Of a DNA stretch of 64,000 bases, positions 28,687 to 42,186 are shown in pieces (within the stretch, counting starts at the first letter, position 1; every line of letters starts with the position of its first letter). The notes below the pieces were generated by a model, which was not told the DNA's origin, did no database searches, and saw nothing but the letters and a program-made list of their open reading frames with translations. The stretch is from assembly GCF_003850345.1 (NCBI RefSeq), contig NZ_CP027707.1:1302001-1366000 (forward strand), given 5' to 3'. Position numbers and translations under genes: made by a program. Source of the DNA: Pseudomonas chlororaphis subsp. piscium (GTDB lineage: Bacteria > Pseudomonadota > Gammaproteobacteria > Pseudomonadales > Pseudomonadaceae).

Positions 28687-29873
28687 GTCGCCCACAGCAG
28701 ATTACGGTTCTCGGGGCCACTGGTTCTATCGGCCTCAGCACCCTGGACGTCATTGCCCGTCATCCCGAGCGTTATCAGGTCTTCGCCCTGAGCGGTTTCA
28801 GTCGCCTGGCCGAGTTGCTGGCGCTCTGTATCCGTCACGCTCCCCGTTTTGCCGTCGTCCCGCATATCGCTGCCGCGCGCAGTCTGCAGGAAGATTTGCG
28901 CAATGCCGGCTCGCGCACCCGTGTATTGGTGGGCGAGGAGGGCTTGTGTGAAGTGGCTTCCGCCCCTGAAGTCGACGCGGTCATGGCGGCTATCGTCGGT
29001 GCCGCGGGCTTGCGTCCGACCCTTGCCGCCGTCGAGGCTGGCAAGAAAATCCTTCTGGCTAATAAAGAAGCGCTGGTCATGTCTGGCGCGCTGTTCATGC
29101 AAGCGGTGGGCAAGAGTGGTTCGGTGCTGCTGCCCATCGACAGTGAGCACAACGCCATCTTCCAGTGCATGCCCGCGGACTTTTCCCGCGGGTTGAGCAA
29201 TGTGGGGGTGCGACGCATTTTGCTGACTGCCTCCGGTGGTCCGTTCCGGCAAACTCCGCTGTCCGAGTTGGAGCAGGTAACGCCGGAGCAGGCGTGTGCC
29301 CACCCCAACTGGTCCATGGGGCGCAAGATCTCCGTCGATTCAGCCAGCATGATGAATAAAGGCCTCGAGTTGATCGAGGCGTGCTGGCTGTTCGATGCCA
29401 AGCCTGCCCAGGTCGAGGTGGTGATTCATCCGCAAAGTGTGATTCATTCGCTGGTCGACTATGTGGATGGTTCGGTGCTGGCCCAGTTGGGCAACCCGGA
29501 TATGCGCACGCCGATCGCCAATGCCCTGGCCTGGCCGGAGCGGATCGACTCCGGCGTGCCGCCACTGGACCTGTTCGCCGTGGCGCGCCTGGATTTCCAG
29601 GCGCCTGATGAAGAGCGTTTCCCGTGCTTGCGCCTGGCGCGCCAGGCCGCCGAGGCTGGCAACAGCGCGCCGGCCATGCTGAACGCCGCCAACGAGGTGG
29701 CTGTTGCCGCGTTTCTCGAACGGCGCATCCGCTACCCCGAGATCGCGAGTATCATCGAAGAAGTATTAAGCCTTGAACCGGTTGTTGCAGTCGATGAGCT
29801 GAGCGCCGTGTTCGCGGCGGACGCCAAAGCCCGTGCCCTGGCTGAGCAGTGGCTGGGTCGCAACAGCCGGTAA
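28683..29873 (+). CDS. dxr: 1-deoxy-D-xylulose-5-phosphate reductoisomerase
   Basis: Second enzyme of the MEP isoprenoid pathway; makes MEP from DXP with NADPH. With the GTG start at 28683, which overlaps the cdsA stop (GTGA), the protein is 396 residues and begins [17 protein letters not shown], the standard Pseudomonas N-terminus; an ATG at 28668 would add five residues. The motifs [23 protein letters not shown] and [14 protein letters not shown] are complete. ispD and ispF lie further right in this window. Confidence 0.97.
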   Translation: MSRPQQITVLGATGSIGLSTLDVIARHPERYQVFALSGFSRLAELLALCIRHAPRFAVVPHIAAARSLQEDLRNAGSRTRVLVGEEGLCEVASAPEVDAVMAAIVGAAGLRPTLAAVEAGKKILLANKEALVMSGALFMQAVGKSGSVLLPIDSEHNAIFQCMPADFSRGLSNVGVRRILLTASGGPFRQTPLSELEQVTPEQACAHPNWSMGRKISVDSASMMNKGLELIEACWLFDAKPAQVEVVIHPQSVIHSLVDYVDGSVLAQLGNPDMRTPIANALAWPERIDSGVPPLDLFAVARLDFQAPDEERFPCLRLARQAAEAGNSAPAMLNAANEVAVAAFLERRIRYPEIASIIEEVLSLEPVVAVDELSAVFAADAKARALAEQWLGRNSR

Positions 29874-29926
29874 AGTCGCGACAAGCCCGAGCGTATCGGT
29901 ACTGGATAGGATTGCGGAGAAAGTAG

Positions 29927-31279
29927 ATGAGCGCGCTCTATATGATTGTCGGCACCCTGATTGCCCTGGGTGTGCTGGTCACCTTCCATGAATTCGGTCA
30001 CTTCTGGGTGGCGCGTCGTTGCGGCGTCAAGGTTCTGCGTTTCTCCGTGGGCTTCGGCATGCCGCTGCTGCGTTGGCATGACCGGCAAGGTACCGAGTTC
30101 GTGATTGCCGCCATTCCGCTAGGCGGCTACGTGAAGATGCTCGACGAGCGCGAAGGTGAAGTGCCCGTCGACCAGCTCGATCAGTCATTCAATCGCAAGT
30201 CAGTGCGCCAGCGTATCGCCATCGTTGCTGCCGGTCCTGTCGCCAACTTCCTACTGGCGCTGGTGTTCTTCTGGGGGCTGGCGATGCTCGGTGCCGAGCA
30301 GGTGCGTCCGGTCATCGGCAGCGTCGAGGCAGGAAGCATTGCCGCCAAGGCTGGCCTGAGTTCTGGTCAGGAAATTGTTGCAATAGATGGCGAGCCCACC
30401 GTGGGGTGGTCGGCGGTCAACCTGCAGCTGATTCGGCGTCTGGGCGAAAGCGGCACCTTGCAGTTGCTGGTGCGCGAGCAGGGTTCGACCGCCGATTCGC
30501 CACGCGAACTGGTGCTCGACAACTGGCTCAAGGGGACCGATGAGCCTGATCCTATTCGTTCCCTGGGCATTCGTCCCTGGCGCCCGGCGCTCGCCCCCGT
30601 TCTGGCCGAGCTCGATCCGAAAGGCCCGGCCCAGGCGGCTGGCCTGAAAACCGGCGATCGCTTGCTGGCGCTGGATGGTCAGGCGCTGACCGATTGGCAG
30701 CAGGTCGTCGACTGGGTGCGTGTACGTCCTGATACCAAAATTGTGCTGCGCGTCGAGCGTGATGGTGCTCAAATCGACGTCCCGGTGACCCTGGCCGCGC
30801 GTGGTAAAGAGAAGGTTGCCAGTGGTTATCTTGGGGCTGGGGTGAAGGCGGTCGATTGGCCACCGGAAATGCTTCGCGAGGTCAGTTATGGTCCGCTGGC
30901 CGCCATTGGCGAGGGAGCCCGGCGTACTTGGACCATGAGCGTGCTGACCCTCGATTCACTGAAGAAAATGTTGTTCGGCGAGCTCTCGGTAAAAAACTTG
31001 AGTGGACCGATAACCATTGCTAAAGTGGCGGGCGCTTCTGCCCAGTCGGGCGTTGCTGATTTCTTGAATTTCCTTGCTTATCTGAGTATTAGCCTAGGGG
31101 TTCTGAACTTGCTGCCCATTCCTGTACTGGATGGGGGGCATCTGTTGTTTTATCTGATCGAGTGGGCGCGTGGTCGTCCCTTGTCGGATCGGGTGCAAGG
31201 TTGGGGGATACAGATTGGTATCAGTTTGGTGGTCGGGGTGATGTTGCTTGCCTTGGTCAACGATCTGGGTCGTCTGTAA
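29927..31279 (+). CDS. rseP: site-2 protease RseP (MucP-like)
   Basis: Inner-membrane zinc metalloprotease of 450 residues that cleaves anti-sigma factors in regulated intramembrane proteolysis; the P. aeruginosa counterpart MucP acts on MucA. The zinc site HEFGH is near the N-terminus in VTFHEFGHFWVARR, two PDZ domains fill about 115-300, and the NLLPIPVLDGGHLLFY motif supplies the third zinc ligand. It lies upstream of bamA. The last 200 bases use noticeably more T-ending codons than the rest. Confidence 0.96.
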   Translation: MSALYMIVGTLIALGVLVTFHEFGHFWVARRCGVKVLRFSVGFGMPLLRWHDRQGTEFVIAAIPLGGYVKMLDEREGEVPVDQLDQSFNRKSVRQRIAIVAAGPVANFLLALVFFWGLAMLGAEQVRPVIGSVEAGSIAAKAGLSSGQEIVAIDGEPTVGWSAVNLQLIRRLGESGTLQLLVREQGSTADSPRELVLDNWLKGTDEPDPIRSLGIRPWRPALAPVLAELDPKGPAQAAGLKTGDRLLALDGQALTDWQQVVDWVRVRPDTKIVLRVERDGAQIDVPVTLAARGKEKVASGYLGAGVKAVDWPPEMLREVSYGPLAAIGEGARRTWTMSVLTLDSLKKMLFGELSVKNLSGPITIAKVAGASAQSGVADFLNFLAYLSISLGVLNLLPIPVLDGGHLLFYLIEWARGRPLSDRVQGWGIQIGISLVVGVMLLALVNDLGRL

Positions 31280-31299
31280 CGCTTCGCTGAATTGCGAAT

Positions 31300-31318
31300 C
31301 TGCCGCATTTTGCGGCAG
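31300..31318 (+). terminator. hairpin between rseP and bamA
   Basis: CTGCCGCA-TTT-TGCGGCAG followed by TTTCTTTA. The stem is eight perfect base pairs with a broken T tract, so a partial terminator or attenuator is likely, allowing some read-through from rseP into bamA. Confidence 0.6.
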
Positions 31319-31353
31319 TTTCTTTATTGCCAGTTGGAATAAGAAAGGACTTC

Positions 31354-33744
31354 ATGAAACGTCTGCTGCTAACTGCGGTTCTCTCCGTATTGATGATCGC
31401 CGAAGTTCACGCCGAGTCCTTCACTATCTCCGATATCCGCGTCAATGGCCTCCAGCGGGTCTCCGCGGGTAGCGTCTTTGGGGCCTTGCCGTTGAACGTC
31501 GGTGAGCAGGCGGATGATCGTCGCCTGGTGGAATCCACTCGTGCGCTGTTCAAAACCGGCTTCTTTCAAGATATCCAGCTGGGCCGCGATGGCAATGTCC
31601 TGGTCATCACGGTAGTCGAGCGTCCATCCGTCGCCAGTATCGAAATCGAAGGCAACAAGGCGATTTCCACTGAAGACCTGATGAAAGGCCTCAAGCAATC
31701 CGGTCTCGCAGAAGGCGAAATCTTCCAGCGTGCGACCCTTGAAGGTGTTCGTAACGAACTGCAGCGCCAATATGTCGCTCAGGGTCGTTACTCGGCCACC
31801 GTCGATACCGAAGTGGTTCCACAGCCGCGCAACCGTGTGGCGTTGAAGGTCAATATCAACGAAGGCACCGTAGCTGCCATCCAGCACATCAACGTCGTGG
31901 GCAACACCGTATTCCCGGACGAAGACCTGGTCGAACTGTTCGAACTCAAAACCACCAACTGGTTGTCGTTCTTCAAGAACGACGACAAGTATGCCCGTGA
32001 GAAACTCTCCGGTGACTTGGAGCGCCTGCGCTCCTACTACCTGGACCGTGGCTATATCAACATGGATATCGCTTCGACCCAGGTTTCGATCACCCCGGAC
32101 AAGAAACACGTCTACATCACTGTGAACGTCAACGAAGGCGAGAAGTACAGCGTTCGTGACGTGAAGCTCAGCGGTGACCTGAAAGTGCCTGAAGACCAGG
32201 TCAAGTCGCTGCTGCTGGTCGAGAAGGGCCAGGTGTTCTCGCGTAAATTGATGACCACCACTTCCGAGCTGATCACCCGTCGCCTGGGCAACGAGGGTTA
32301 TACCTTCGCCAACGTCAACGGCGTTCCGCAGCCTCACGACGAAGATCACACGGTCGATATCACTTTCGTGGTCGATCCCGGCAAGCGTGCCTACGTGAAC
32401 CGCATCAACTTCCGCGGCAACACCAAGTCCGAAGACGAAGTGCTACGTCGCGAAATGCGTCAGATGGAAGGTGGCTGGGCTTCGACCTACCTGATCGACC
32501 AGTCCAAGACCCGTCTGGAACGCCTGGGCTTCTTCAAGGAAGTCAACGTCGAAACCCCGGCCGTGCCAGGTGTCGACGACCAGGTAGACGTCAACTACGC
32601 GGTTGAAGAGCAGGCTTCCGGTTCGATTACCGCCAGCGTCGGTTTCGCCCAGAGCGCTGGTTTGATCCTCGGTGGCTCGATCACCCAGAACAACTTCCTG
32701 GGTACCGGTAACAAGGTCAGCATCGGTTTGACTCGCAGCGAATACCAGAGCCGTTACAACTTCGGTTATGTCGACCCCTACTGGACTGCCGATGGCGTGA
32801 GCCTGGGTTACAACGCGTTCTATCGCACCACTGACTACGACGACCTCGATGTCGACGTGGCTAGCTATGCGGTAGACAGCCTGGGTGCTGGCGTCAGCGT
32901 TGGTTACCCGATCAGCGAGACTTCGCGTCTGACCTTCGGCCTGACCGCACAGCAAGACAAGATCAAGACCGGTCGTTATACCGTCGACGAGATCTTCGAC
33001 TTCGTTAACCGCGAAGGCGACAACTACCTGAACTTCAAGGCTTCGGCCGGCTGGTCCGAGTCGACCCTGAACAAAGGTGTTCTGGCGACCCGTGGTCACT
33101 CCCAAAGCCTGGTACTGGAAACCACTACTCCGGGCAGCGACCTGTCGTTCTTCAAGCTCGACTACCGTGGCCAGTTGTTCCAACCGCTGACTGACACATA
33201 CACCATGCGCCTGCACACCGAGCTGGGTTATGGCGACGGTTATGGTTCGACCGACGGCTTGCCGTTCTATGAAAACTACTATGCTGGTGGTTTCAACTCG
33301 GTTCGTGGCTTTAAGGACAGTACCCTGGGCCCGCGTAGTACGCCGAGTCGTGGTGCGGATGTGACAGGTAACGCTGGTACTTCGCGCGATCCCGATCAGG
33401 ATCCGCTGCCGTTCGGTGGTAACGTGCTGATTCAAGGTGGTGTCGAGGTTCTGTTCCCGATGCCGTTCGTCAAGGATCAGCGCTCCCTGCGCACTTCCGT
33501 ATTCTGGGACGTGGGTAACGTGTTTGACTCCAAGTGCACGAAGACTACGAACACTATTGCTTCGTCGTCGGCCAACACAGAATGTAACGACATCAGCCTG
33601 AGCAATCTGGCCAGTTCCGTGGGTGTCGGCGTGACATGGGTAACCGCTCTGGGCCCGCTGAGCTTTGCTCTGGCGATGCCGATCAAGAAACCTGACGACG
33701 CTGAAACCCAGGTGTTCCAATTCTCCCTCGGTCAGACTTTCTAA
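31354..33744 (+). CDS. bamA: outer membrane protein assembly factor BamA
   Basis: Essential outer-membrane insertase of 796 residues. The signal peptide MKRLLLTAVLSVLMIAEVHA precedes five POTRA domains (to about residue 420) and a C-terminal 16-strand barrel. The loop-6 VRGF motif is present in NSVRGFKDSTLGP, and the chain ends in phenylalanine (FSLGQTF), the barrel-recognition residue. The start at 31354 is the ATG giving the intact signal peptide, with AAGGA upstream. skp, the chaperone that delivers its substrates, follows 45 bases later. Confidence 0.98.
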   Translation: MKRLLLTAVLSVLMIAEVHAESFTISDIRVNGLQRVSAGSVFGALPLNVGEQADDRRLVESTRALFKTGFFQDIQLGRDGNVLVITVVERPSVASIEIEGNKAISTEDLMKGLKQSGLAEGEIFQRATLEGVRNELQRQYVAQGRYSATVDTEVVPQPRNRVALKVNINEGTVAAIQHINVVGNTVFPDEDLVELFELKTTNWLSFFKNDDKYAREKLSGDLERLRSYYLDRGYINMDIASTQVSITPDKKHVYITVNVNEGEKYSVRDVKLSGDLKVPEDQVKSLLLVEKGQVFSRKLMTTTSELITRRLGNEGYTFANVNGVPQPHDEDHTVDITFVVDPGKRAYVNRINFRGNTKSEDEVLRREMRQMEGGWASTYLIDQSKTRLERLGFFKEVNVETPAVPGVDDQVDVNYAVEEQASGSITASVGFAQSAGLILGGSITQNNFLGTGNKVSIGLTRSEYQSRYNFGYVDPYWTADGVSLGYNAFYRTTDYDDLDVDVASYAVDSLGAGVSVGYPISETSRLTFGLTAQQDKIKTGRYTVDEIFDFVNREGDNYLNFKASAGWSESTLNKGVLATRGHSQSLVLETTTPGSDLSFFKLDYRGQLFQPLTDTYTMRLHTELGYGDGYGSTDGLPFYENYYAGGFNSVRGFKDSTLGPRSTPSRGADVTGNAGTSRDPDQDPLPFGGNVLIQGGVEVLFPMPFVKDQRSLRTSVFWDVGNVFDSKCTKTTNTIASSSANTECNDISLSNLASSVGVGVTWVTALGPLSFALAMPIKKPDDAETQVFQFSLGQTF

Positions 33745-33789
33745 GAGTCCGACCCAAGATAACGACAATGGATTTTGTAGGAGTGCATC

Positions 33790-34293
33790 GTGCGTAAGTT
33801 GACTCAATTGGTTCTCCTGGCGACTGTCCTGGTAGCAGGTCCGGCCTTCGCCGACATGAAAATCGCCGTACTGAACTATCAGATGGCTCTGCTGGAATCC
33901 GATGCTGCGAAGAAATATGCAGTGGATGCCGAGAAGAAGTTCGGCCCGCAGTTGAACAAGCTGAAAACCCTGGAAAGCAGCGCCAAGGGTATCCAGGATC
34001 GTCTGGTTGCCGGTGGCGACAAGATGCAGCAAGGCGAGCGTGAGCGCCTGGAGCTCGAATTCAAGCAGAAAGCCCGCGACTTCCAGTTCCAGTCCAAGGA
34101 ACTGAACGAAGCCAAGGCCGTTGCCGATCGTGAAATGCTCAAGCAACTGAAGCCGAAACTCGACAGCGCCGTGGAAGAAGTCATCAAGAAAGGTGGTTTT
34201 GACCTGGTGTTCGAGCGCGGTGCAGTGATTGATGTCAAACCTCAGTACGACATCACTCGCCAGGTTATCGAGCGCATGAATCAGCTGAAGTAA
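33790..34293 (+). CDS. skp: periplasmic chaperone Skp/OmpH
   Basis: Holds unfolded outer-membrane proteins in the periplasm. The 167-residue precursor has a signal peptide (MRKLTQLVLLATVLVAGPAFA) and a body of long charged helices (about 40-125) that form the tentacles. It starts at GTG 33790 with GTAGGAG seven bases before, which decides the start. The stop is three bases before lpxD, so the two are coupled. Confidence 0.95.
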   Translation: MRKLTQLVLLATVLVAGPAFADMKIAVLNYQMALLESDAAKKYAVDAEKKFGPQLNKLKTLESSAKGIQDRLVAGGDKMQQGERERLELEFKQKARDFQFQSKELNEAKAVADREMLKQLKPKLDSAVEEVIKKGGFDLVFERGAVIDVKPQYDITRQVIERMNQLK

Positions 34294-34296
34294 CCC

Positions 34297-35352
34297 ATGA
34301 CAGCGACTATAAAGCTCGGCCAGCTGGCCGAGTTCCTCGGAGCCACTTTACGTGGCTCCGCAGAGAAAGAAATCACTGGGCTAGCCACCTTGCAGGAGGC
34401 TGGCCCAGCTCAGTTGAGCTTTTTGGCAAATCCCCAATACCGTAAGTACCTGGCGGACAGTCAGGCAGGAGCCGTGCTGCTGAAGGCGGCGGATGCCGAA
34501 GGTTATGCCGGTGATGCCTTGGTAGTGGCCGATCCCTACCTGTCATACGCACGGATTTCCCACCTGTTCGATCCCAAGCCCAAGGCGCCAGCCGGTATTC
34601 ATCCGACTGCGGTCATTGCCGAGGATGCTGTGGTCGACACGGCTGCCAGTATTGGCGCGTTTGCGGTCATCGAGAGCGGCGCGCAAATCGCCGCGGGTGT
34701 GACGATCGGTGCTCATTGTTTTATCGGTGCTCGTTGCCAGATTGGCGAGGGCGGCTGGTTGGCTCCGCGTGTGACGCTTTACCACGATGTGCGTATCGGC
34801 AAGCGTGTGGTCATTCAGTCCGGTGCGGTACTTGGTGGCGAAGGTTTCGGTTTCGCCAACGAGAAGGGCATCTGGCAGAAGATCGCGCAGGTTGGTGGTG
34901 TCACCATTGGCGATGATGTCGAGATCGGCGTGAATACTGCTATCGATCGCGGTGCGCTGGCCGATACCGTCATTGGCAATGGTGTGAAGCTGGATAACCA
35001 GATTCAGATCGCCCACAACGTCCAGGTCGGTGATCACACCGCCATGGCAGCCTGTGTCGGTATTTCCGGCAGCACCCGGATCGGTAAGCACTGCATGCTC
35101 GCCGGCGGTGTCGGGCTGGTTGGCCACATCGATATTTGCGACAACGTTTTCCTGACCGGGATGACCATGGTGACCCACTCGATTACCGAGCCGGGTTCCT
35201 ACTCTTCCGGTACAGCCATGCAGCCTGCTGCCGAGTGGCGCAAAAGCGCGGCACGCATCCGTCAGCTCGATGATCTCGCGCGACGCCTGCGACAACTGGA
35301 AAAGCGCGTAGGGGACGTGACCCCCGACGGTAAAGCTTCATCAGATGGCTGA
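34297..35352 (+). CDS. lpxD: UDP-3-O-(3-hydroxyacyl)glucosamine N-acyltransferase
   Basis: Third step of lipid A synthesis: N-acylates UDP-3-O-acyl-glucosamine from acyl-ACP. The chain has 351 residues: an N-terminal uridine-binding domain, a left-handed beta helix of hexapeptide repeats (about 105-290) with the conserved [20 protein letters not shown] stretch supplying the catalytic histidine, and a C-terminal helix. It belongs to the skp-lpxD-fabZ-lpxA-lpxB run. Confidence 0.97.
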   Translation: MTATIKLGQLAEFLGATLRGSAEKEITGLATLQEAGPAQLSFLANPQYRKYLADSQAGAVLLKAADAEGYAGDALVVADPYLSYARISHLFDPKPKAPAGIHPTAVIAEDAVVDTAASIGAFAVIESGAQIAAGVTIGAHCFIGARCQIGEGGWLAPRVTLYHDVRIGKRVVIQSGAVLGGEGFGFANEKGIWQKIAQVGGVTIGDDVEIGVNTAIDRGALADTVIGNGVKLDNQIQIAHNVQVGDHTAMAACVGISGSTRIGKHCMLAGGVGLVGHIDICDNVFLTGMTMVTHSITEPGSYSSGTAMQPAAEWRKSAARIRQLDDLARRLRQLEKRVGDVTPDGKASSDG

Positions 35353-35461
35353 TACCATTTCCATATCAAGTGTGCACAGCCGTTAGACTGCCTCCTTGAT
35401 TTGCTAGAGGAGTGTGCGTTAGTCGCGCGCTCCCAATCTTTACTACAGGCTTCCCCCCGAA

Positions 35462-35902
35462 ATGATGGACATCAACGAGATTCGCGAATACCTGCCTCAC
35501 CGTTACCCGTTCCTGTTGGTGGACCGGGTGGTGGACCTGGATGTTGAAGGCAAGTGCATTCGTGCCTACAAGAATGTCAGCATCAACGAACCTTTCTTCA
35601 ATGGTCACTTCCCCGCGCATCCAATCATGCCGGGCGTGCTGATCATCGAAGCCATGGCTCAGGCTGCGGGCATTCTTGGTTTCAAGATGCTGGACGTGAA
35701 GCCGGCCGATGGCACCCTCTATTACTTCGTCGGTTCCGACAAGCTGCGCTTCCGCCAGCCGGTACTGCCGGGCGACCAGTTGATCCTGGAAGCCAAGTTC
35801 ATCAGCTGCAAGCGCCAGATCTGGAAATTCGAATGCCAGGCCTCGGTCGACGGCAAGCCAGTCTGCTCCGCTGAAATCATCTGTGCGGAACGCAAACTAT
35901 GA
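35462..35902 (+). CDS. fabZ: 3-hydroxyacyl-ACP dehydratase FabZ
   Basis: Cytosolic hotdog-fold dehydratase in fatty acid elongation, 146 residues. The active-site histidine (H49) is in [12 protein letters not shown] and the glutamate (E63) in [11 protein letters not shown]. Two ATGs stand in tandem at 35462 and 35465, and no strong Shine-Dalgarno is seen before them (the leader is C-rich), so the exact start is open by one residue. The stop overlaps the lpxA start (ATGA). It competes with LpxA for 3-hydroxyacyl-ACP. Confidence 0.96.
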   Translation: MMDINEIREYLPHRYPFLLVDRVVDLDVEGKCIRAYKNVSINEPFFNGHFPAHPIMPGVLIIEAMAQAAGILGFKMLDVKPADGTLYYFVGSDKLRFRQPVLPGDQLILEAKFISCKRQIWKFECQASVDGKPVCSAEIICAERKL

Positions 35903-36675
35903 GTTTGATTGACCCTCGCGCAATCATCGATCCGACGGCCATTCTGGCCGACGACGTTGAGGTTGGCCCGTGGTCGATCGTTGGCGCCGGTGTGGAAATC
36001 GGCGAGGGTACGGTGATCGGGCCGCATGTGGTTCTCAAAGGCCCGACCCGGATCGGTAAGCACAATCGTATCTACCAGTTCTCCTCGGTAGGCGAAGACA
36101 CTCCCGATCTTAAGTACAAGGGCGAGGAAACCCGCCTGGTAATTGGTGACCACAACGTCATTCGTGAAGGCGTGACCATTCACCGTGGCACTGTCCAGGA
36201 TCGTTCCGAGACCACCCTCGGCGATCACAACCTGGTCATGGCGTACGCCCATATCGGTCACGACAGCGTGATCGGCAACCATTGCATCCTGGTCAACAAC
36301 ACAGCGTTGGCCGGCCATGTACATGTGGACGACTGGGCGATCCTGTCCGGCTTCACCCTGGTTCACCAGTACTGCCATATCGGCGCCCATAGCTTTTCCG
36401 GCATGGGGACGGCGATCGGCAAGGATGTTCCGGCCTTTGTCACAGTCTTTGGCAACCCGGCCGAAGCACGCAGCATGAACTTCGAGGGTATGCGCCGTCG
36501 TGGTTTCAGCGAAGACGCGATTCACGCCCTGCGTCGAGCCTATAAGGTGGTTTATCGCCAGGGTTTGACCGTCGACCAGGCACTCGCCGAGCTGGCAGAG
36601 GCTGCTGCACAATTTCCCGAAGTCGCGGTATTTCGTGACTCGATCCAGTCTTCGACTCGCGGCATCACCCGTTAA
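35899..36675 (+). CDS. lpxA: UDP-N-acetylglucosamine acyltransferase
   Basis: First step of lipid A synthesis, 258 residues. The N-terminal two-thirds is a hexapeptide-repeat beta helix with the catalytic histidine in [15 protein letters not shown]; the rest is a helical domain. The GMRRRGFS segment is conserved. It overlaps fabZ by four bases and is two bases ahead of lpxB. In P. aeruginosa LpxA prefers C10 acyl chains; the chain length here cannot be read. Confidence 0.97.
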   Translation: MSLIDPRAIIDPTAILADDVEVGPWSIVGAGVEIGEGTVIGPHVVLKGPTRIGKHNRIYQFSSVGEDTPDLKYKGEETRLVIGDHNVIREGVTIHRGTVQDRSETTLGDHNLVMAYAHIGHDSVIGNHCILVNNTALAGHVHVDDWAILSGFTLVHQYCHIGAHSFSGMGTAIGKDVPAFVTVFGNPAEARSMNFEGMRRRGFSEDAIHALRRAYKVVYRQGLTVDQALAELAEAAAQFPEVAVFRDSIQSSTRGITR

Positions 36676-36677
36676 TC

Positions 36678-37808
36678 ATGAGCAAACTGCGTATTGCGCT
36701 GGTGGCTGGCGAGGCTTCCGGCGACATTCTTGGCGCCGGTTTGATGCGCGCGCTCAAGGCCCAGCATCCCGCCGTTGAATTTATCGGTGTCGGTGGCCCA
36801 CTGATGCAGGCCGAAGGGCTGACCTCTTACTTCCCAATGGAGCGCCTGGCGGTCATGGGGCTGGTGGAGGTCCTGGGACGCTTGCGCGAACTGCTGGCCC
36901 GGCGCAAGAAACTGGTTCAGACCCTGATCGCCGAGAAGCCGGACGTATTCATCGGCATCGACGCCCCCGATTTCAACCTGAATATCGAACTCCAGTTGCG
37001 TCAGGCCGGCATCAAGACCGTGCACTACGTCAGCCCTTCGGTCTGGGCCTGGCGGCAAAAGCGCGTGCTGAAGATCCGCGAAGGTTGCGACCTGATGCTG
37101 ACGCTGTTCCCGTTCGAAGCCAAATTCTATGAAGAGAAGGGCGTGCCGGTGCGGTTTGTCGGGCACTCCCTGGCTGACGCCATTCCGCTGGAGGCCGATC
37201 GGGCCGCGGCTCGCGCTGAGCTGGGCTTGCCCGAGGGGCCGCTGGTGGCCCTGATGCCGGGCAGTCGTGGTGGCGAAGTCGGGCGCCTCGGGGCCTTGTT
37301 CCTCGATGCCGCGCAACGCCTGCGCGCCTTGCGTCCAGGGGTGCGTTTCGTCATGCCCTGCGCGAGTCCCGAACGGCGCGTTCAGTTGGAAGAGCTTTTG
37401 GCCGGTCGCGACCTGCCGCTGACCCTGCTCAACGGCCAGTCGCATCAGGCGCTGGCGGCTTGCGACGCGGTATTGATCGCTTCCGGCACCGCGACCCTTG
37501 AGGCGCTGCTGTACAAGCGCCCGATGGTCGTCGCCTATCGCCTGGCGCCGCTGACCTTCTGGATTCTCAAGCGCATGGTCAAGAGTCCTTATATTTCCCT
37601 GCCGAACCTGCTGGCCCAACGCCTGCTGGTTCCTGAGCTGCTGCAGGACGACGCCACTGCAGAGGCCCTGGCCCAGACCCTGTCGCCTTTGATCGAAGAT
37701 GGCCAGGAGCAGACTCGCGGGTTTGACGAGATCCATCGTACCCTGCGCCGGGACGCCTCCAACCAGGCGGCTGAAGCGGTGTTGAACCTGATTGGCAAAC
37801 CGGCATGA
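36678..37808 (+). CDS. lpxB: lipid-A-disaccharide synthase
   Basis: GT19 glycosyltransferase of 376 residues joining UDP-diacylglucosamine and lipid X on the inner membrane. It has the N-terminal [15 protein letters not shown] motif, [12 protein letters not shown] and [12 protein letters not shown], and the C-terminal donor-binding [15 protein letters not shown]. The stop overlaps the rnhB start (ATGA). Confidence 0.97.
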   Translation: MSKLRIALVAGEASGDILGAGLMRALKAQHPAVEFIGVGGPLMQAEGLTSYFPMERLAVMGLVEVLGRLRELLARRKKLVQTLIAEKPDVFIGIDAPDFNLNIELQLRQAGIKTVHYVSPSVWAWRQKRVLKIREGCDLMLTLFPFEAKFYEEKGVPVRFVGHSLADAIPLEADRAAARAELGLPEGPLVALMPGSRGGEVGRLGALFLDAAQRLRALRPGVRFVMPCASPERRVQLEELLAGRDLPLTLLNGQSHQALAACDAVLIASGTATLEALLYKRPMVVAYRLAPLTFWILKRMVKSPYISLPNLLAQRLLVPELLQDDATAEALAQTLSPLIEDGQEQTRGFDEIHRTLRRDASNQAAEAVLNLIGKPA

Positions 37809-38452
37809 GTAACGAAAAGATGCAGATGGGACTGGATTTCTCGCTGGTGGCCGATGCCGAAGACCTGGTGGCCGGTGTCGACGAAGTAGGGCGCGGCCCC
37901 TTGTGCGGCGCGGTGGTCACGGCCGCGGTCATTCTCGATCCGAATCGGCCGATTATTGGCCTGAACGACTCGAAGAAACTCACCGAGGCCCGTCGCGAAA
38001 AGCTCTACGACGAGATTTGTGAGAAAGCCCTGAGCTGGTGCATTGCCCGCGCCGAAGTCGAGGAAATCGACGAACTGAATATCCTGCATGCCACCATGCT
38101 GGCCATGCAGCGCGCGGTAGAAGGGCTGAGCGTGACCCCGAAACTGGCGATGATCGACGGTAATCGTTGCCCGAAACTGTCGATGCCTGCCGAAGCCGTG
38201 GTCCAGGGCGATAGCAAGGTGCCGGCGATCGCCGCGGCATCGATTCTGGCCAAGGTCAGCCGGGATCGCGAGATGGCGGCGTTCGAGCTGATCTACCCCG
38301 GTTATGGCATCGGCGGGCACAAGGGCTATCCGACGCCCGTTCATCTGGAAGCGCTGGCCCGCCTGGGGCCGACGCCGATTCACCGGCGCTCGTTCGCACC
38401 GGTGCGCCAAGCCTATGAAGCCCGTGAGAACGCGGGCGAGATTCAGTCCTGA
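37805..38452 (+). CDS. rnhB: ribonuclease HII
   Basis: Cleaves the RNA strand in RNA-DNA hybrids and starts excision of misincorporated ribonucleotides. The 215-residue protein carries the acidic metal site in [16 protein letters not shown], plus [13 protein letters not shown] and [12 protein letters not shown]. It overlaps lpxB and precedes dnaE by about 70 bases, where a hairpin lies. Confidence 0.95.
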   Translation: MSNEKMQMGLDFSLVADAEDLVAGVDEVGRGPLCGAVVTAAVILDPNRPIIGLNDSKKLTEARREKLYDEICEKALSWCIARAEVEEIDELNILHATMLAMQRAVEGLSVTPKLAMIDGNRCPKLSMPAEAVVQGDSKVPAIAAASILAKVSRDREMAAFELIYPGYGIGGHKGYPTPVHLEALARLGPTPIHRRSFAPVRQAYEARENAGEIQS

Positions 38453-38468
38453 GGCTGATGTTTTAGCG

Positions 38469-38497
38469 AAGGCCCGGTACAATCCGGGCCTTGTTGT
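38469..38497 (+). terminator. hairpin with T tract between rnhB and dnaE
   Basis: AAGGCCCGG-TACAAT-CCGGGCCTT followed by GTTGTTTTT. It is a plausible terminator for the lpx-rnhB operon. The loop sequence TACAAT is at the same time a good -10 element for a dnaE promoter, about 38 bases before the dnaE start at 38522. Confidence 0.65.
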
Positions 38498-38521
38498 TTT
38501 TGCGCTCATTACAGGATCACT

Positions 38522-42046
<3,525 letters not shown>

Positions 42047-42072
42047 CGGTCAGGCGCCATAAAAGTGCGCCG

Positions 42073-42104
42073 ATCTCGACCCGAATTTTTAATCTCGACC
42101 TGAA
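42073..42104. repeat. direct repeat upstream of accA
   Basis: ATCTCGACCCGAA at 42073-42085 and ATCTCGACCTGAA at 42092-42104 differ at one position and start 19 bases apart, nearly two helical turns. They lie 85-115 bases before the accA start. The spacing suits binding of a regulator on one DNA face, but no known site is matched. Confidence 0.45.
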
Positions 42105-42186
42105 CGCGCCTCTCCCTTAAGGTAGGGCGCGAATAGACAACCGGCCGGCCCAAGCTCTCTTGGACGTCGACCCAAGACGGACGCCT

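Noticed and set aside
31060..31140. SigmaE/AlgU-type promoter for bamA inside rseP (GAACTT)
   Set aside because: The -10 does not match the consensus at the required spacing, and the stretch encodes the conserved LNLLPIPVLDGG motif.
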